This document shows, piece after piece, positions 63,523 through 64,000 of a stretch of DNA of 64,000 bases. The position numbers were made by a program, and so were the translations under genes. The stretch is from NCBI GenBank assembly GCA_005862285.1, contig SZXW01000002.1:124001-188000 (forward strand). The letters run 5' to 3'. Below the pieces are notes generated by a model. That model had not been told where the DNA came from. It did not search any database and saw only the letters and a list, made by a program, of their open reading frames with translations. Position 1 is the first letter of the stretch; each line of letters begins with the position of its first letter. The DNA is from Chlorobium sp. (GTDB lineage Bacteria > Bacteroidota > Chlorobiia > Chlorobiales > Chlorobiaceae).

Positions 63523-64000
63523 TCAATCTTCCTGATTGCCGAAGCTGAATGTAAATTTCCATCCTGATTTGGCGCTGTTGCTGCTTTCGACGGCATCGAA
63601 CCCATAGCCGTAGTCAAAGCCTATTTGTCCTATAATGGGGATGAAAAGGCGCAAGCCAAGACCGGCTGACTTTTTCAGATCCCCGTAGCTCACTGATTTT
63701 GCATTTTCCCAGAGCCCGCCTGCTTCGGCAAATGCAAGCCCGTAAATACTGACATCTCCGGAGAGAACAAACGGGTAACGCAGCTCCGAAGTAAACTTCG
63801 AGTAAACTCTTCCGGCATAGAGGGTTGATGTCGAATTGGATGGATCGAGTTTAACGCCGAGGCTGCGGTCATCATATCCACGCAGAGGAATGGTCGGCAG
63901 AGTTGACATACCGCTTCCTCCCATATAGAAGTAATCAGTATAGGGTATGTAATCATCGTTTTTGAACGTTGCGAGATAGCCGTGCTGAGTTGACAGGTTC
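63523..64000 (-). CDS. BamA/Omp85 family protein, C-terminal part
   Basis: The frame is open from the window edge to a TGA at 63523-63525, so the N-terminus is outside. The visible 158 residues are the end of an Omp85 barrel: FYMGGSGMSTLP, the lid motif LRGYDDRSLG, SELRYPFVLSG, FAEAGGLW, KKSAGLGLRLFIP and the final strand GWKFTFSFG followed by four polar residues. The full protein would insert outer membrane proteins if it is BamA; other Omp85 members exist. The Skp-like chaperone gene lies at 46.9 kb. Confidence 0.9.
   Translation of the reverse strand, partial: NLSTQHGYLATFKNDDYIPYTDYFYMGGSGMSTLPTIPLRGYDDRSLGVKLDPSNSTSTLYAGRVYSKFTSELRYPFVLSGDVSIYGLAFAEAGGLWENAKSVSYGDLKKSAGLGLRLFIPIIGQIGFDYGYGFDAVESSNSAKSGWKFTFSFGNQED

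Noticed and set aside
1-64000. CRISPR array, prophage, insertion sequence, riboswitch or replication origin
   Set aside because: No regular spaced repeats, transposase or integrase genes, phage genes or recognised riboswitch consensus were seen by reading; a covariance-model search was not possible here.

Overview
This window is chromosomal DNA from a green sulfur bacterium (Chlorobiaceae; Chlorobium, Prosthecochloris or a close relative). The diagnosis rests on gene content. A (bacterio)chlorophyll synthase of the BchG/BchK type (13.0 kb) lies near a chlorobactene glucosyltransferase-like gene (16.6 kb), in an order I recall from Chlorobaculum tepidum (bchK to cruC). NifS and a short NifU, a Bacteroidota/Chlorobi-type omega subunit, a DUF4834-like protein and a tiny AURKAIP1/COX24-type protein also fit that phylum. 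The species cannot be fixed from the sequence alone. Base composition is moderate, apart from AT-rich patches in the glycosyltransferase locus. I saw no phage, insertion sequence or CRISPR array.

Layout: 0-6.7 kb (+) holds the 3' part of a DUF2723 membrane protein, lpxA, a ROK-family protein, comF, rsmE and an AI-2E-type permease. At 6.8-7.3 kb ndk is on the minus strand. 7.5-11.1 kb (+) is an SDR, cysK, nifS and nifU, a sulfur-to-Fe-S block. miaB follows a gap carrying a palindromic intergenic repeat. 13-18.8 kb carries the pigment and lipid genes: BchK-like synthase, phytol/farnesol-kinase-like protein, LpxH-like hydrolase, hisG, CruC-like glycosyltransferase, then a seven-bladed WD40 protein. 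A cold-shock gene and a DUF4438 gene follow.

20.5-30.3 kb is an envelope glycan locus: an MsbA-like exporter (-), then seven glycosyltransferase genes including two GT9 heptosyltransferase types and a WaaE/KdtX type, a Sel1-repeat protein, and the remains of a GT4 glycosyltransferase on the minus strand. 30.9-34.9 kb has a CPBP protease, cdsA, a PtsN-like EIIA, hisS and a glutaredoxin-like gene. 35.3-42.7 kb is the conserved rimP-nusA-infB-rbfA-truB-ribF-rpsO operon, followed by yicC, gmk, rpoZ and a VOC protein.

45.1-50.8 kb (-) holds a GlmU-type uridylyltransferase without its acetyltransferase half, panD, an LptC-like lipoprotein, Skp/OmpH, dprA, a polyprenyl diphosphate synthase and type 2 IPP isomerase. 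Next come an FtsX-like permease (+), a second ABC exporter (-) and a phosphoglucosamine mutase (-). 55.7-62.7 kb (+) holds rpsT, ruvA, folC, rho, the COX24-type ORF, tRNA-Lys, tRNA-Leu, etfBA and a bifunctional nuclease. The window ends with an outer membrane beta-barrel protein and the C-terminus of a BamA-like protein, both on the minus strand.

Two themes link the genes. The first is isoprenoids: IPP isomerase and prenyl diphosphate synthase feed the chlorophyll synthase, the isoprenoid-alcohol kinase and the carotenoid glycosyltransferase. The second is the outer membrane: LpxA, LpxH, GlmM, GlmU-like, LptC, Skp, BamA, MsbA and the glycosyltransferases. I found no clear new multi-gene system. 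The items most worth checking are the BchK-kinase pair, the ROK protein without zinc ligands, the SDR lacking its catalytic serine, the split GlmU, the decayed and AT-rich parts of the glycan locus, and the 35-residue basic protein.
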